Both the position numbers and the translations under genes were made by a program. From Chitinophaga niabensis (lineage in GTDB: Bacteria; Bacteroidota; Bacteroidia; Chitinophagales; Chitinophagaceae): 64,000 nucleotides of DNA. Below the pieces are notes generated by a model. The model was given only the letters and a program-made list of their open reading frames with translations. It was not told the origin of the DNA and searched no databases. Position 1 is the stretch's first letter; every line of letters begins with the position of its first letter. The stretch covers positions 3,291,001 through 3,355,000 of the forward strand of contig NZ_CP154260.1 of the NCBI RefSeq assembly GCF_039545795.1, read 5' to 3'. Of this stretch, positions 32,641-41,630 are shown piece by piece.

Positions 32641-32981
32641 CTAAGGCCGATAGAAGGCCGTTGGAGGCGGGCTTAAGGCCGGTTCAAGGCCAGTACGAGG
32701 CCAGCTAGAGGCCGTTCAAGGCGGATCCAAGGCCGATTCAAGGCCGTACGAGGCCAGTTAGAGGCCGTTTAAGGCGGATCCAAGGCCGATTCAAGGCCGT
32801 ACGAGGCCAGTTAGAGGCCGTTTAAGGCGGATCCAAGGCCGATTCAAGGCCGTACGAGGCCAGTTAGAGGCCGTTTAAGGCGGATCCAAGGCCGATTCAA
32901 GGCCGTACGAGGCCAGTTAGAGGCCGTTTAAGGCGGATCCAAGGCCGATTCAAGGCCGTACGAGGCCAGTTAGAGGCTACC
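32641..32981. repeat. nested GGCC tandem array (53-bp units of five 10-11 bp blocks)
   Basis: A degenerate copy is followed by five copies of a 53-bp unit (GGATCC at 32723, 32776, 32829, 32882 and 32935). The last copy decays toward the kinase stop codon. Each unit is made of five related blocks of 10-11 bases: GAGGCCGTTTA, AGGCGGATCCA, AGGCCGATTCA, AGGCCGTACG, AGGCCAGTTA. The mean block length is 10.6 bases, one helical turn. The kinase gene ends at 32982-32984, and its last codons (CCG GCT TGA) look like a decayed block. On the other side lies the bshB1 promoter. Confidence 0.95.
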
Positions 32982-35054
32982 TCAAGCCGGTAATTTCACA
33001 TAAAATGCAGTGCCGCCCTCTTCCCTGCTTTCAAACCAGATATTGCCCCCATGTGCCTCCACGATCTGTTTTGATATAGCGAGCCCCAGGCCAAAAGGCT
33101 GCTCGCCGGCAGTACCTTTCCTTTTTGCTTCGGAGAACATATCGAAGATCTTATCCTTCAGGTTATCGGGTATGCCTATGCCATTGTCTTCAACGGTTAT
33201 TATGGCTTCCTCCGGCTCCATTTCCAGCCGGATGGTAATATCCTTTCCTACAGGGCTGAACTTAATAGCATTGGCAATGAGGTTACTGATCACCCGCCAC
33301 ATTTTTTCCCTGCTCAGCAACAGCGTAGCGGGCATTGCCTGCAGATGGATATGTTGTTTTTTAACCGCTGCTTTATGCTGTAACAGGTCCACACAATAAT
33401 GCAGCAATTGCTGCAGGTCCACCGGCTCTTTCTCGATCTTTTCCACCTGTGAGTTGATCTGCAGCAGGTCCGCCACCATGTCCAGCGAATTCTGCCCGGA
33501 AGTTTTGATCAGCTCCACCATCATCCGGTCTTCTTCATTGAGCTTGCTGAACTCCAGCAGCATGGCGGCAATGGAGGTGATGGCGCCAACGGGGGATCGC
33601 AGATCATGTGCTACCACTTTCATCATTTTCGTATTATCCGCCTGGCTTTGTTCCAAAGCGTTTAATGCCATTTGCAGATGTTCATTCTGCATACGGATCT
33701 CCTTGTTGCTTTCACGGATACGGCTTAAGTGGCGCCATAGTATAAACAGGAAACTGATGGCCATTAAAAATCCCACCACCAATGCTATGATGGAAAATGA
33801 TTTTAGCTGACTGTCTTTTTTGAGCAATTCCAGCTTCAGCAGCTCTGCAGCATTCCTGAAACTTTCATCCATATCCACATTGGATAAACCCTGGCTTGCC
33901 GCGGCAATGGAATCCTTCAGATCATAATAACGCCGGGCATAATCATAGGCCAGTTGGGTATCATGGGTGGTATCATAATATCGCCATTTAAGGCGGTACC
34001 ACTTTAAACGGGTATCATCATAATCAGGACTTTTCGCCTGGTACTGTACGAGGTAAGTTTCCAGCTGGTCCAGTAATTGTTTTACTTCAGGCAAACGGTT
34101 AAACCGCATATTCAGATCAGCCAATTTGATCACGGCCGTCTGTGCATCCCCTATTGCATATCCCGGACGGTTATTGATGCGGATGCTTTCATTCAGATAA
34201 CGAACAGCCTCATCATACTTATTCATATTGGCATAGGTGCCGCCCATATTGCCATATATTACTCCCCGCGCTGTGCTGGCATATGCTGTATCTTCCTTAT
34301 ATAAACGATCCTGTTCATTGACAAAGCTCAATGCCTGCCTGTAATAAAATATAGCGCTATCAGGCAGGTTGGCTTTCTGGTAACATAAAGCGATCGTATT
34401 CATCATCGATTGCGGTTGAACGAAACGATCATTGAAGCTGCCATTCTCTCCACACTGACGCACCTCCGCCAGCGCATCTATTAAAAAAGGAACAGCTTCC
34501 AGGTACTTGCCCTGTTTATACCGCACCATGCCCAATTGGGAATTAAACGGCGCAAGCCGGCAACTATCCAGGTTCTTACGCGCAAACACCTGGCCATTAT
34601 AGTAATAATAAAAAGCTTCGGCATATTTCCTTTCGGCTACCAGCAGCTTACCGAATGCAAACAGGGTATTGGCATATTCTACTTTATACAGTTCTTCATT
34701 GTCCTCTACCATCAACAGCATACTGTCTGTATAAAGGCTGGCCTTCAACGTATCAAACTGATGGTACAGATAAAAATCAGCCAGGAAATAGTATTTTTTC
34801 CAGAGATCTATTTTACCGGCATCTTTAAATTCTTTATAAGCGCTGTCCACATAATGTAAGGCATGGTTCAGCTGCGCACTATTCAGGTATTTATCTGCCA
34901 TGCCCATAATGCTGTCTGCCAGGTAAGGACGCGTCTGGCTTTGGCTGGGCGGCTGTTTACAGGCTGCGACCAACAGGTATAGCACAAGGAAACATACATG
35001 CACATCATGCAAGCGCATTTTCAACTGCCGTACATGGTTAACCTTATTGTTCAT
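32982..35054 (-). CDS. TPR-containing sensor histidine kinase (lipoprotein-type signal)
   Basis: A 690-residue sensor kinase. The N-terminal signal ends in LVLYLLVAACKQ, a lipobox, so it may be lipid-anchored or cleaved. About 350 residues of periplasmic tetratricopeptide repeats follow (VDSAYKEFKDAGK, LAFNSQLG-type units, YGNMGGTYANMNKYDEAVRY). One membrane helix (FSIIALVVGFLMAISFLFIL) lies near residue 430, then a coiled coil. The kinase core has H483 in VAHDLRSPVGAIT, NLIANAIKF, DNGIGIP and PFGLGLAISKQ. No response regulator is adjacent. The first ATG is at 35054; the ATG at 35018 (RLHDVHVCFL) would also fit. Confidence 0.9.
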   Translation of the reverse strand: MNNKVNHVRQLKMRLHDVHVCFLVLYLLVAACKQPPSQSQTRPYLADSIMGMADKYLNSAQLNHALHYVDSAYKEFKDAGKIDLWKKYYFLADFYLYHQFDTLKASLYTDSMLLMVEDNEELYKVEYANTLFAFGKLLVAERKYAEAFYYYYNGQVFARKNLDSCRLAPFNSQLGMVRYKQGKYLEAVPFLIDALAEVRQCGENGSFNDRFVQPQSMMNTIALCYQKANLPDSAIFYYRQALSFVNEQDRLYKEDTAYASTARGVIYGNMGGTYANMNKYDEAVRYLNESIRINNRPGYAIGDAQTAVIKLADLNMRFNRLPEVKQLLDQLETYLVQYQAKSPDYDDTRLKWYRLKWRYYDTTHDTQLAYDYARRYYDLKDSIAAASQGLSNVDMDESFRNAAELLKLELLKKDSQLKSFSIIALVVGFLMAISFLFILWRHLSRIRESNKEIRMQNEHLQMALNALEQSQADNTKMMKVVAHDLRSPVGAITSIAAMLLEFSKLNEEDRMMVELIKTSGQNSLDMVADLLQINSQVEKIEKEPVDLQQLLHYCVDLLQHKAAVKKQHIHLQAMPATLLLSREKMWRVISNLIANAIKFSPVGKDITIRLEMEPEEAIITVEDNGIGIPDNLKDKIFDMFSEAKRKGTAGEQPFGLGLAISKQIVEAHGGNIWFESREEGGTAFYVKLPA

Positions 35055-35201
35055 TTAGAATGATTTCACTGAGCATTAGTTGGAGAGAAAACTTTAACTG
35101 CCAGTAACGGATGGGTTCTGCTTTATAATGATACGAAAAATACGGGTATGAAAAGTATTTTTTTCCGGGAGGAAAACTTTCAAATATTTTTGCGTGGATT
35201 G

Positions 35202-35801
35202 TTAATTAAAGCGGTTGTACAATTGTATCTCCTGTACGATCATTTCAATGTCTTTATCATCCTGTGCATTGAATTCGCTCTTCAGGTTTCCGCCAAAGAA
35301 GAAAGCTACGGTCTGATACATTCTTGCATTAAATCCACCTTTCAATTCTTTTACGATCTCATAACAGTTCTCCCCTGTTTCGCGGTGGATCAGTTTCATC
35401 AATACTTTGCCCTGGTATACAGAGAGGTTTTCCAGTTTATCACCGAATTCTTTTTTCAGCAGTTGTTCTTTGGAAGCGAGGAAGGCTTTGCGTTGTTTTT
35501 TGCTGGTGAACTTATTCAGTTCCTGGTTCACATCTTTCAGTACCCTGCCGGCCGTGATGGCATAAGGATACGTAACATACACGGCGTTACGGAGGCGCGT
35601 CCAGCGTTCCCTTTCTCTGCGGAGGCGTCTCGGTAGCCGGTCCACTACTTCAACGATCTGGAGGGTAATAGAGGGGATGGTATCATTTCCGACTACGATT
35701 GCACGTACCGCCACGGTATCCGTTGCCGTCCGCTGTTGAGCGGAGGCTGTGCCTGCCAGGCAAAGAAGGCACATACCAGCGATGATCAGAATACGATGCA
35801 A
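35202..35801 (-). CDS. DUF4294 family exported protein
   Basis: Member of DUF4294, a Bacteroidota family without known function. Blocks typical of it are VVGNDTIPSITLQIVEVVDR, RLRNAVYVTYPYAITAGRVL and KLIHRETGENCYEIVKELKG. A signal peptide runs up to GTASAQQ. The start is uncertain. The frame is open to a GTG at 35873 that overlaps the hydrolase gene by 34 bases, but this would give a long leader before the signal peptide. I use the TTG at 35801, which gives a normal signal peptide. It follows the alpha/beta hydrolase gene, so an operon is likely. Confidence 0.82.
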   Translation of the reverse strand: MHRILIIAGMCLLCLAGTASAQQRTATDTVAVRAIVVGNDTIPSITLQIVEVVDRLPRRLRRERERWTRLRNAVYVTYPYAITAGRVLKDVNQELNKFTSKKQRKAFLASKEQLLKKEFGDKLENLSVYQGKVLMKLIHRETGENCYEIVKELKGGFNARMYQTVAFFFGGNLKSEFNAQDDKDIEMIVQEIQLYNRFN

Positions 35802-35839
35802 AACGAATGACGGTTTAAATATTGATGTCAAGTTACGAA

Positions 35840-36838
35840 TTAGTTGTGATTCTTTAGTATCTGCAGCCACCACTGCGTGATAGCGCTTTCCACGGCAGGC
35901 ACATCCTTAGATACAATACTGGAGCCAATTACGTGAGCTCCGGCATTGGGAATGGCCACTGCGCGCTTCAGGCTGTCCGGCGTTCCCAGTTCTTTATGCA
36001 TTTCGAGGATGGCACTCACTTTTACCGTTGGGTCCTGCTCCTTTTCGCTCTTATAGTAGTAAAGGTCCAGCACCGGCTGATGGATGCGGGCAAATACTTC
36101 CGGTTTCATGGTATTGTCCACCAGGTTCTGTAATTGCACCACTGCTTCCAAACGGTATTTTGAGTACCAATATTTTGCACGGTCTGCATTATCCGGTTTA
36201 TTTTCCACATAGTCCCCTCCTTTTACCAGGCGGGCTATTTCCAGGCCCCAGGGTTTATCCAGCATCCACACCATGGATTCGTTAATGGCAATGTTGGGGG
36301 ACATATTGATCACGGCTGTTACATCCTCCGGGTATTCAGAGGCCAGCAGCAGGGCCAGCGTACCTCCGGTGGAAGTGCCGATCACTATCACCTTGTCTCC
36401 CAGCATTTTACCAATGGCCAGCGCTTCTTTGGCATCCCGCCATAAGCCCTCCCCGGTCATACCTGCCAGGGCCTCCGGGGTGTCCATGCCGTGTTCATCG
36501 AGTCTTGACAGGTAAAGATTGTATCCAAAGCGGCGGGCAAAGTTCACATGTACGGGATCTCCCTCCTTCTCGCTGGCGGAAAAACCATGCAGGTAGATCA
36601 CGCTGTAAGGGGTTTTACGGTGCAGGGAATCCTGCCAGAGGATCCTGGCCTCATTATCCGGTTTAAGGCGGAATTGGGCTTCTTTTTTGGCAACATATTG
36701 TTCAAGTGCTACAGGTGTAGCAGGTACGGCTGGTAAACGGCCTCCGGTGATCACCGGAGGAGCGGGTTTAGGGCCCAGGAAGTACACGATCACCAATAGG
36801 GCGGTCGTGATCAGGACGATCCGGATAGTGCGGCGCAT
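35840..36838 (-). CDS. alpha/beta hydrolase (membrane-anchored or exported)
   Basis: A serine hydrolase fold. The N-terminus is a signal anchor (IRIVLITTALLVIVYFLG). Motifs are YLHGFSAS (oxyanion region), VIGTSTGGTLALLL (nucleophile Ser in GTSTGG) and AIPNAGAHVIGS (catalytic His). The acid is probably the Asp near VLDLYYYKSEKEQDP. 332 residues. The substrate cannot be told from sequence; it resembles carboxylesterase or lysophospholipase-like members. Upstream of the DUF4294 gene on the same strand. Confidence 0.87.
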   Translation of the reverse strand: MRRTIRIVLITTALLVIVYFLGPKPAPPVITGGRLPAVPATPVALEQYVAKKEAQFRLKPDNEARILWQDSLHRKTPYSVIYLHGFSASEKEGDPVHVNFARRFGYNLYLSRLDEHGMDTPEALAGMTGEGLWRDAKEALAIGKMLGDKVIVIGTSTGGTLALLLASEYPEDVTAVINMSPNIAINESMVWMLDKPWGLEIARLVKGGDYVENKPDNADRAKYWYSKYRLEAVVQLQNLVDNTMKPEVFARIHQPVLDLYYYKSEKEQDPTVKVSAILEMHKELGTPDSLKRAVAIPNAGAHVIGSSIVSKDVPAVESAITQWWLQILKNHN

Positions 36839-36874
36839 AGGTACTGAGCGTTTGTTGGCCCCAAGATAATAAAA

Positions 36875-36900
36875 AAGGGCGGCCTTTGCAGACCGCCCTT
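36875..36900 (-). terminator. intrinsic terminator after ccmF
   Basis: An 8-bp perfect stem (AAGGGCGG with CCGCCCTT) and a 10-nt loop. On the minus strand a T-run follows (TTTTTTATTATC). It lies 7 bases past the stop. Confidence 0.85.
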
Positions 36901-36907
36901 CGTTAAG

Positions 36908-39400
36908 TTATTTCCTGAGCCGTTGCCGTATACTCATTAAAAATCCAACGATCATCACCAAAATACCAATCCATAATACATTGATATATGGGAAGATAAG
37001 GGCTTTCATCACTACGTAATCCATGGGATCACGGCTTTCCTTCAACTCCAGTTCCACCTTATTTTCATTCGGTAATATCTTGGTGAACCGCACTGCGAGA
37101 GACAGGGGAGCAATGGTGTCCGGAATATTACCCTGGAAACTGCTGTCCCGGATAAAATACACGGGCTGCATGGCAAAATCCCCGTTGCTGCGGGTATGTA
37201 CGTCCAGCTGTGCCCCTACTGCTATATCTCCCGGTTCCGCATGATAATTCTTTTGTACCGGCGCCGTTTTAAGTGAGCTGAGCACCATAAAACCTTTGGA
37301 GAAGAAAATGGTATCGCCCTGAGCGATGGTATGCTTTGTATAAGGCAGGGTGTCCGTTACCACATCTTTGCGGGGTACCGCAGTGATGTAGGTAAAGATG
37401 TCCCTGGTAAGGTAATGTTTGGAATCCGGGTTAGGTGTGATCCCTTCCTGGCCCCTTATGGAAAGATAGGCATCCGGGTAGAGCGTGAAGCGCTCTTTGG
37501 CCACATCTTCCAGTTTATCCTTCTTTTCATAATCAATGATGAAGAAGGTTTTGGCTTTATCTGCCGTGCCTACGGAATCTCCCTTGTAAGTCACAAAATA
37601 AGGCCCCATCTGTACGGGTAAACCCTTGGGCAGCATGATGTTCTCTTTGGAATCCTGGCCGCTTTCTTTCGTGAAATAACCGGCGAGCATGCCCATACTG
37701 TCTATCGACAGCACCTGTTTTTTGGAAGAAGAAATAAGGATGCCCAGCAGTGACAGGCCAAAACCAATATGTGCTACAGAAGCGCCTGCGGCTTTGGCTT
37801 TTCCTTTCAGTACACCGAAGATATAGAAAAGGTTGGCCACAATAGCATAGATGCTGGCAAACAGCATCAGGTAAATAGCTACCAGGAAACCTGCCCCGTA
37901 ATTCACGTAATCGATCTTGCCGAACCAGCCGATCATCACGGTGGCTAACACTGCTACCAGTGTAGGCCAGGCCAGTTTCTTCATCACGGTGTTCTTCGGT
38001 GTGTCCTTATACTTCAGGAATTGTATGATAGCAGTTAGGAGACCGATCACCGTAGCCAGCCAGATCTGGATCTGGTTATAGTGAAACACCACATCGGTGG
38101 GTGGTGCAAAGTCTTCCAGGTTGAAGAGCTTTTTCAGTCCTAATCCGTCCAGCACCTTGTTCCACACAGGGATGGAGGTGGTGAAGGTGATCTGTATGGC
38201 TGCCACCATCAGGATGAGGGCGCCTACAAATAACCAGAACTCACGGGAATAGGTGCTTTCTTCCTTCTTCATAGACGGGATCTCTTTGTTCCGCCAGATC
38301 AGCAGGAAGAGCGAAGGGATAGCGAATACAGCCATGGATACCAGCAGCTGTGCAGTCAGCCCCAGGTCTGTAAAGGAGTGTACGGAAGTTTGCCCCAGTA
38401 CACCGCTTTTGGTGAGGAAAGAAGAATATAAAATGAGGGTGTAAGAAATGATCACAAAGAAGAAAGAGGAACGCAGGGCATGGCCGGAACTGCGGAAGGC
38501 CAGCATCGTATGAATACCTGCGATCATCGTGAGCCAGGGTACCAGGGAGGCATTCTCCACGGGATCCCATGCCCAGTAACCACCAAACGTGAGGGATTCA
38601 TAAGCCCAGGCTGCTCCCATCATGATACCGGTACCCAGCATCATAGCAGAAAACAGGGTCCAGGGTAAAGCAGGTTTGACCCATTCTGCGTACTGGCGGG
38701 TCCATAAACCTGCCACGCCGTATGCAAAAGGAATGATCACGGAAGCAAAACCCAGGAACAATACCGGCGGGTGGATCACCATCCAGTAGTTCTTCAGCAG
38801 TTCATTCAATCCGTTACCTTCCACAAACTGCTTGAACTGCAGGTAGTTAGGATTCTGGAAAACGGGAGAATCCGGTGCATCCTGGCGCATGAGGATGAAA
38901 GGATTGCTGCCTAAACGGTATTCAATACCGGGAATATATATCCCCAGGATCATACTGCCCATCAGCAATTGGGAAAGGGCCATCACGGTCATTACCGGGG
39001 CCTCCCACTTTTTGCTGGTGAAGATCAGCACACAGCCCAGGAGGCTTTGCCATACGCTCCAGAGCAGGAAACTGCCCTCCTGCCCTTCCCAGAAGCAACT
39101 AAACAGGTATTTCACCTCCAGGTCGCGGGAAGAGTGTTGCCAGGCATATTTGTATTCAAAAAGGTGATTGGCAATGATATAGTAAAGGATGCTGAATACA
39201 GCAATGATGGAAGCCGTTTGCACAAAAAAGGCCCAGCGGCCGAGTTTGAGCCAGGAGGTCTTTTTCAATTCATCCGTAGCCCTTGTACTGTTGAAGAACG
39301 ACACCAAAGCAACGAAAGACGCTACAAATGCTACTATGCTGAAGAAATGGCCTAACTGGCCGGGTAGCAGATGCTCCCCTATATATTTTATATTTTCCAA
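36908..39400 (-). CDS. ccmF: cytochrome c biogenesis protein CcmF/CcsA (haem lyase)
   Basis: A polytopic membrane protein that attaches haem to apocytochrome c. It has many hydrophobic helices and the WWD haem-binding motif GGYWAWDPVENASLVPWL. A large periplasmic loop lies at about residues 565-770, with a final helix at the C-terminus (VLWIGILVMIVGFLMSIRQR). 830 residues, longer than E. coli CcmF (about 650). The start is TTG at 39400; the resulting N-terminus (ENIKYIGEHLLPGQLGHFFS) matches the Bacteroidota family start. ccmE is 65 bases upstream on the same strand, so they form one unit. Other ccm genes are not in view. Confidence 0.92.
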   Translation of the reverse strand: MENIKYIGEHLLPGQLGHFFSIVAFVASFVALVSFFNSTRATDELKKTSWLKLGRWAFFVQTASIIAVFSILYYIIANHLFEYKYAWQHSSRDLEVKYLFSCFWEGQEGSFLLWSVWQSLLGCVLIFTSKKWEAPVMTVMALSQLLMGSMILGIYIPGIEYRLGSNPFILMRQDAPDSPVFQNPNYLQFKQFVEGNGLNELLKNYWMVIHPPVLFLGFASVIIPFAYGVAGLWTRQYAEWVKPALPWTLFSAMMLGTGIMMGAAWAYESLTFGGYWAWDPVENASLVPWLTMIAGIHTMLAFRSSGHALRSSFFFVIISYTLILYSSFLTKSGVLGQTSVHSFTDLGLTAQLLVSMAVFAIPSLFLLIWRNKEIPSMKKEESTYSREFWLFVGALILMVAAIQITFTTSIPVWNKVLDGLGLKKLFNLEDFAPPTDVVFHYNQIQIWLATVIGLLTAIIQFLKYKDTPKNTVMKKLAWPTLVAVLATVMIGWFGKIDYVNYGAGFLVAIYLMLFASIYAIVANLFYIFGVLKGKAKAAGASVAHIGFGLSLLGILISSSKKQVLSIDSMGMLAGYFTKESGQDSKENIMLPKGLPVQMGPYFVTYKGDSVGTADKAKTFFIIDYEKKDKLEDVAKERFTLYPDAYLSIRGQEGITPNPDSKHYLTRDIFTYITAVPRKDVVTDTLPYTKHTIAQGDTIFFSKGFMVLSSLKTAPVQKNYHAEPGDIAVGAQLDVHTRSNGDFAMQPVYFIRDSSFQGNIPDTIAPLSLAVRFTKILPNENKVELELKESRDPMDYVVMKALIFPYINVLWIGILVMIVGFLMSIRQRLRK

Positions 39401-39465
39401 GATACTACCGTAAGATGTTATAAAAAGGGTGGGAAAATGGTAACGACGATATACAGTTGTTTTCC

Positions 39466-39867
39466 TTAAATATCTTTAGACGCGCTATAGGCAGTTTGTT
39501 CTTCCTTGTATTTGGAAGGACATTTCATTAAGATCTTGCTGCAATGGAACTCATTACCCATCATCTTGCCGGTGAGCACCAGTTCTGTGGATTTTTCGAA
39601 GTCGGTAGGACGGGTGCCGTTGAAGACCACCTTGGTGATCTCACCGCTTTTGTCCTTCATATAAAAACTGAAATAATTGGCATCTTTGGCAGGGTCATAT
39701 ACCACTGCTTTCGCAGTGTCCAGCGCCCCGATCACGTGGATCTCCTTTCCTTCTTTCTTTTTGGCCGTAGCGAAGGTTTCATAGGTACTGAAATCCCCTA
39801 CCAGCATTACCATGCCGGCAACGCACACCGCTATTACAATCAGTAAAATTAAACTTGTCTTCTTCAT
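39466..39867 (-). CDS. ccmE: cytochrome c maturation haem chaperone CcmE (CXXXY type)
   Basis: A periplasmic haem carrier anchored by one N-terminal helix (SLILLIVIAVCVAGMVMLV). The OB-fold core is seen in KEIHVIGALDTAKAVVYDP and VLTGKMMGNEFHCSKILMKC. The usual haem-binding HXXXY motif is replaced by C116-P-S-K-Y120, so the covalent ligand would be Cys. This variant is known from Desulfovibrio and archaea (System I variants). 133 residues from the ATG at 39867. A perfect -7 box is at 39889-39896. The partner ccmF follows. Confidence 0.92.
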   Translation of the reverse strand: MKKTSLILLIVIAVCVAGMVMLVGDFSTYETFATAKKKEGKEIHVIGALDTAKAVVYDPAKDANYFSFYMKDKSGEITKVVFNGTRPTDFEKSTELVLTGKMMGNEFHCSKILMKCPSKYKEEQTAYSASKDI

Positions 39868-39888
39868 CCTTACCAGATTATTAATAAA

Positions 39889-39896
39889 CAAAGATA
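39889..39896 (-). promoter_or_regulatory. -7 box for ccmE-ccmF
   Basis: Minus strand TATCTTTG, a perfect TAnnTTTG, 22 bases ahead of the ccmE ATG. No clear -33 element. Confidence 0.4.
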
Positions 39897-39964
39897 GCCA
39901 AAAACCTGAATGCCCATGGCTGATATTCGTCAGGTTTCATCCCGCCGGAACCAATTTTTACCTT

Positions 39965-39972
39965 TACCTTTG
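39965..39972 (+). promoter_or_regulatory. -7 box for the agmatinase operon
   Basis: TACCTTTG, a perfect TAnnTTTG, 29 bases ahead of the ATG at 40002. The -33 region is weak. Confidence 0.4.
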
Positions 39973-40001
39973 CGGCGAAATAAGCAAAGTACTGATTTAT
40001 C

Positions 40002-41036
40002 ATGGCTGATCTATCGAATTTTGATCCCAACGCCCCGGGGCTCCTGTCTAACAACATATTCGGGCTGCCCTTCAGCGAAGATGAAGCACGGCTGGTGCTG
40101 TTGCCGGTGCCCTGGGAAGTGACAGTGTCTTATAACAACGGAACAGCCCGAGGGCCGGAACGTATTTTCAAGGCCTCCCACCAGGTAGACCTCTACGATG
40201 CAGATGTAAAAGACGGCTGGAAACAGGGCTTTTTTATGCGGGAAAGCGACAGGCAGCTACTGCTCCGCAGCGATTATCTCCGTAAAGAAGCAGAATTGTA
40301 CCTCAAATTCCTGGCAGAAGGCGGGGACGTGAAGGAAAACGACTTCCTTCGCAGATCCCTCGAAGATGTGAACCGGGGTACGCAGAAGATGAACGACTGG
40401 GTGTATACCCAAACCCGGGAACTGCTGCAAAAAGGCAAACTGGTAGGGCTGATAGGTGGAGACCACAGTACGCCCCTGGGATATTACAAAGCGATAGGAG
40501 AGCATAAAGGTGATTTTGGTATTTTGCAGATAGATGCCCACTGCGATCTGCGCGACAGTTACGAAGGATTCAAATACTCCCACGCTTCCATCATGTACAA
40601 CGCACTGCAGGAAGTGCCACAGCTGAAAAAGCTGGTACAGGTAGGCATCCGCGATTATTGTGAGGAAGAACTGGAATATATCCGCAAAAGCGAAGGCAAA
40701 GTGACTACTTTCTTTGACCAGGAGATGAAAGAAAGGCTGTTTGAAGGAGAAAGCTGGAAAAATATTTGTGATAATATCGTAGATCAGCTGCCGGAACAAG
40801 TGTACATCAGTTTTGATATAGATGGCCTTGATCCCAAGCTGTGCCCGCATACCGGTACGCCGGTGGCCGGAGGGCTGGAAGGGCCGCAGGTGTTCTACCT
40901 CTTCAGGAAAGTGCTGGAAAGCGGCCGTAAACTGATAGGATTTGACCTGAATGAAGTGAGTGCGGGGCATGACGACTGGGATGCCAATGTGGGCGCCCGC
41001 ATGCTTTTTAAATTGTGTAACCTGATCGTTAAATAA
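40002..41036 (+). CDS. agmatinase-family ureohydrolase
   Basis: A manganese enzyme of the arginase/agmatinase family that splits a guanidino group to release urea. All metal motifs are present: GGDHS, IDAHCDLR and FDIDGLDP. The extra blocks PAGGLEGPQ-like (VAGGLEGPQVFYLFR) and FDLNEVSAGHDDWDANVGAR fit the Bacteroidota agmatinase group. 344 residues, cytoplasmic, ATG at 40002. It opens a possible operon with the membrane protein (2-base gap) and the radical SAM gene. The exact substrate (agmatine or another guanidino compound) is not shown by the sequence. Confidence 0.9.
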   Translation: MADLSNFDPNAPGLLSNNIFGLPFSEDEARLVLLPVPWEVTVSYNNGTARGPERIFKASHQVDLYDADVKDGWKQGFFMRESDRQLLLRSDYLRKEAELYLKFLAEGGDVKENDFLRRSLEDVNRGTQKMNDWVYTQTRELLQKGKLVGLIGGDHSTPLGYYKAIGEHKGDFGILQIDAHCDLRDSYEGFKYSHASIMYNALQEVPQLKKLVQVGIRDYCEEELEYIRKSEGKVTTFFDQEMKERLFEGESWKNICDNIVDQLPEQVYISFDIDGLDPKLCPHTGTPVAGGLEGPQVFYLFRKVLESGRKLIGFDLNEVSAGHDDWDANVGARMLFKLCNLIVK

Positions 41037-41038
41037 AA

Positions 41039-41629
41039 ATGTACAAACTCAGAATACTACATCCCAATGCTATGACACGACTGCGTTTGCAGCCGGTAAT
41101 GCATGGCATGGCGGGTATCCTTTTCCTTTTCAATGTGATCGGCATCTATAAAATGGCCGATCCCAACTGGCTGATTGCGGCACTTTTTGTGATCATGGGG
41201 CTGGCCAGCATTTTCTTTCCTTTTATCATGAAGAACATCCGCAAATTCGGTGAAGCAAATTCGCTGATGCGCATGCTGCAGGCCTTTACCCTCATGAGCG
41301 GATGTTTATACTTCCTCTCCCACCTGCAACCCATTGTGGGCTTCACCATGCTGCTGGCGGGATTAGGCATGGCCTATATCGGTTATGCGGAGTTTAAAAT
41401 ATTACAACCCTCTTTCATAGAGATGGATACTACGGGCATTACGCTCCCCGGCATCTTTTCCAACCGCAGGACCGGCTGGAACGAAATGAAAAACGTAATT
41501 TTGCGGAATGACCTGCTCACGCTGGACTATAAGAACAACAAGATCCTGCAGTTGGAAGTACTCGATGAAATATCCCCACTGAAAACAGCAGAGATGAATG
41601 CTTTTTTTGAAAAACGGATCCAATCATAA
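41039..41629 (+). CDS. integral membrane protein of unknown function
   Basis: A 196-residue protein with about four hydrophobic helices (MHGMAGILFLFNVIGIYK, WLIAALFVIMGLASIFF, MLQAFTLMSGCLYFL, GFTMLLAGLGMAYIG). A soluble C-terminal domain follows that looks like a short PH-type beta sheet (IEMDTTGITLPGIFSNRRTG, WNEMKNVILRNDLLTLDY). I recognise no family. It starts 2 bases after the agmatinase stop and is followed 1 base later by the radical SAM ATG, so all three are surely one transcript. Confidence 0.8.
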   Translation: MYKLRILHPNAMTRLRLQPVMHGMAGILFLFNVIGIYKMADPNWLIAALFVIMGLASIFFPFIMKNIRKFGEANSLMRMLQAFTLMSGCLYFLSHLQPIVGFTMLLAGLGMAYIGYAEFKILQPSFIEMDTTGITLPGIFSNRRTGWNEMKNVILRNDLLTLDYKNNKILQLEVLDEISPLKTAEMNAFFEKRIQS

Positions 41630-41630
41630 C

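Noticed and set aside
32641..32981. CRISPR or integron-like array
   Set aside because: Every block is a related GGCC repeat, with no spacers of unique sequence, no cas or integrase genes nearby.
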